64,000 nt of DNA from assembly GCA_025055285.1 (NCBI GenBank), contig JANWXM010000001.1, positions 124,001 through 188,000 on the forward strand, read 5' to 3'. This stretch comes from Saprospiraceae bacterium (lineage in GTDB: Bacteria > Bacteroidota > Bacteroidia > Chitinophagales > Saprospiraceae). This document shows, piece by piece, positions 62,830-64,000 of the stretch. Position 1 is the stretch's first letter. Each line of letters begins with the position of its first letter. The position numbers were made by a program, and so were the translations under genes. The notes beneath the pieces are model-generated. The model made no database searches. It was not told the origin of the DNA and was given only the letters and a program-made list of their open reading frames with translations.

Positions 62830-62880
62830 AAGTTGGAAAATACCTTTATCTGTGCTCTTATAGTTGAGTAACTTATTATT

Positions 62881-64000
62881 ATGGAAAATTTTGTTGGCGT
62901 ATTCTCCGAATTTAAGACGGTCAAGAACATAGACCGTCCTACGATGGTGCGAGTTTTGGAGGATGTTTTTCGCACCCTTATTCGGCGCAAATACGGTTCA
63001 GATGAGAATTTTGACGTTATCGTCAACGTTTCCACTGGTGACTTAGAGATCTGGCGAGTGCGTCAAGTCGTGCCTGATGGCGAGGTGACAGACGAAAACA
63101 CTCAAGTCAGCGAGTCTGAGGCACGTCTTATCGACCCAGATTTAAAGGTAGGAGATGAATGTTACGAGCAATTAAGCATAGACGTATTTGGTCGTCGCGC
63201 TATCATGGCCGCTCGTCAGACACTCGTGTCTCGCATTTTAGAGCTGGAAAAAGATGAAATTTATCGCCGATACTCTGAAATGATTGGCGAATTGGTCTCG
63301 GGTGAAGTCAGCCAGACCCTTAAGCGCGAGCTCCTCGTTATTGACGACAATACAGGGCGAGAACTCGTGCTGCCGCGTTCAGAGATGATTAAAGGCGATT
63401 ATTATCGGAAAGGCGATATCGTGCGCGGTGTAATCCGACGGGTGGAAATGCGCAATAATGCTCCTTACATCGTCATTAGCCGCACCGATCCTTTGTTTTT
63501 GCAGCGCTTGATGGAAGCGGAAGTTCCTGAAATAGAGGATGGCATAATTGAAATTAAAAATGTCGTCCGCCTGCCTGGCGAACGCGCCAAAGTTGCCGTA
63601 GAAAGCCACGACGACCGTATTGACCCGGTAGGGGCTTGCGTGGGGATGAAAGGCACTCGTATTCACGGCATTGTCCGCGAGTTGCGCAACGAAAACATTG
63701 ACATCATCAACTACACCAATAATATAGCGCTCTACATCCAACGCAGCTTGACTCCGGCAAGCGTGAGCCGTATTGAAGTAGACACTGAAAAAAAGCGTGC
63801 CAGCGTATACTTAGAACCCGATCAAGTAAGTTTAGCGATAGGTAAAGGCGGCTCCAACATAAAGCTGGCTTCTAAATTGACGGGTTATGAAATTGACGTA
63901 TATCGAAACGTTCCTCAAGAATATGAAATAGACGACGTCGAACTTGACGAATTCACAGATGAAATCGAGCCGTGGATCATCGAAGCCCTCAAGGGTATTG
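62881..64000 (+). CDS. nusA: Transcription termination/antitermination factor NusA (3' end outside window)
   Basis: From the ATG at 62881 the frame is open to the right edge (373 codons seen; the family has about 410-500). The N-terminal RNA polymerase-binding domain (about 1-130) includes ALED-like VRVLEDVFRTLIRRKYG; the S1 domain carries GELVSGEVSQTLKRELLV and GDIVRGVIRRVEMRNN; the KH domains show ISRTDPLFLQRLMEAEVPEI, DPVGACVGMKGTRIHGIVREL and VSLAIGKGGSNIKLASKLTG as known blocks. NusA modulates pausing, termination and antitermination. Its gene lies under a leader terminator, which could let NusA regulate its own expression. Confidence 0.95.
   Translation, partial: MENFVGVFSEFKTVKNIDRPTMVRVLEDVFRTLIRRKYGSDENFDVIVNVSTGDLEIWRVRQVVPDGEVTDENTQVSESEARLIDPDLKVGDECYEQLSIDVFGRRAIMAARQTLVSRILELEKDEIYRRYSEMIGELVSGEVSQTLKRELLVIDDNTGRELVLPRSEMIKGDYYRKGDIVRGVIRRVEMRNNAPYIVISRTDPLFLQRLMEAEVPEIEDGIIEIKNVVRLPGERAKVAVESHDDRIDPVGACVGMKGTRIHGIVRELRNENIDIINYTNNIALYIQRSLTPASVSRIEVDTEKKRASVYLEPDQVSLAIGKGGSNIKLASKLTGYEIDVYRNVPQEYEIDDVELDEFTDEIEPWIIEALKGI

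Noticed and set aside
62841-62848. TACCTTTA between rimP and nusA as a nusA promoter
   Set aside because: It lacks the final G and a TTG box; nusA is 51 bases after rimP and is more simply co-transcribed.
1-64000. CRISPR arrays, insertion sequences, phage genes
   Set aside because: No regularly spaced repeats, transposase motifs, integrase or phage structural genes were seen in any frame.

Overview
The window is chromosomal DNA from a member of the Bacteroidota, about half GC and densely coding. The evidence is: many promoter-like sites of the Bacteroidota form TAnnTTTG, some with a TTG/TTTG box about 20 bases upstream; secreted proteins with C-terminal tails like those of the type IX secretion system (T9SS); a TonB-dependent receptor with a carboxypeptidase-like N-domain; a carotenoid lycopene cyclase; carboxynorspermidine decarboxylase; a 1118-residue SecA; and an OlsF-like lipid acyltransferase. 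I cannot name the genus. I saw no rRNA, tRNA, CRISPR array, insertion sequence or prophage.

Layout. 1-2034: end of a small CPMC membrane protein and a GT39-type glycosyltransferase. 2085-8365: a small barrel protein, a 2H phosphoesterase, then a probable minus-strand operon (TlpA-like thioredoxin, lycopene cyclase, OlsF-like acyltransferase, Aat). 8561-14723: GAPDH, TonB receptor, surface beta-helix lipoprotein and a small lipoprotein. 14728-21363: NspC, GreA, HIT protein, GH113-like lipoprotein, an HD-PycTM fusion, a Dpm1-like transferase and LpxB. 21388-26291: vanadium haloperoxidase-like lipoprotein and the str genes rpsL-rpsG-fusA. 26292-37137: a gene-free region with an orphan promoter, YidC, two tandem secreted endonucleases, DedA, GT4, PhoD-like phosphatase and AsmA-like protein. 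37131-49637: riboflavin synthase, exported superoxide dismutase, penicillin acylase-like protein, cytochrome c peroxidase, LhgO, GH29 fucosidase and a TPR membrane protein. 49872-57268: a solitary LanB N-domain protein, a second cytochrome peroxidase, a PhoX-like protein and a lipoprotein. 57694-64000: secA, ftsY, rimP and the start of nusA.

Most genes are housekeeping or envelope functions: protein synthesis (rpsL, rpsG, fusA, aat), transcription elongation (greA, nusA), membrane insertion and export (yidC, secA, ftsY), and lipid A and envelope glycans (lpxB, GT39, Dpm1-like). The points most worth following are: (i) greA and rimP-nusA each have a promoter followed within about 10-25 bases by an intrinsic terminator, so both elongation-factor operons look attenuated; (ii) a lone LanB glutamylation-type domain protein with its tRNA-binding Arg/Thr motif intact but no elimination domain, cyclase or recognisable precursor nearby; (iii) an HD phosphohydrolase fused to a Pycsar-type membrane effector domain with no cyclase beside it; (iv) a consensus promoter firing into a gene-free stretch before yidC, a candidate small RNA; (v) an OlsF-like enzyme whose acyltransferase histidine is replaced by glutamine.
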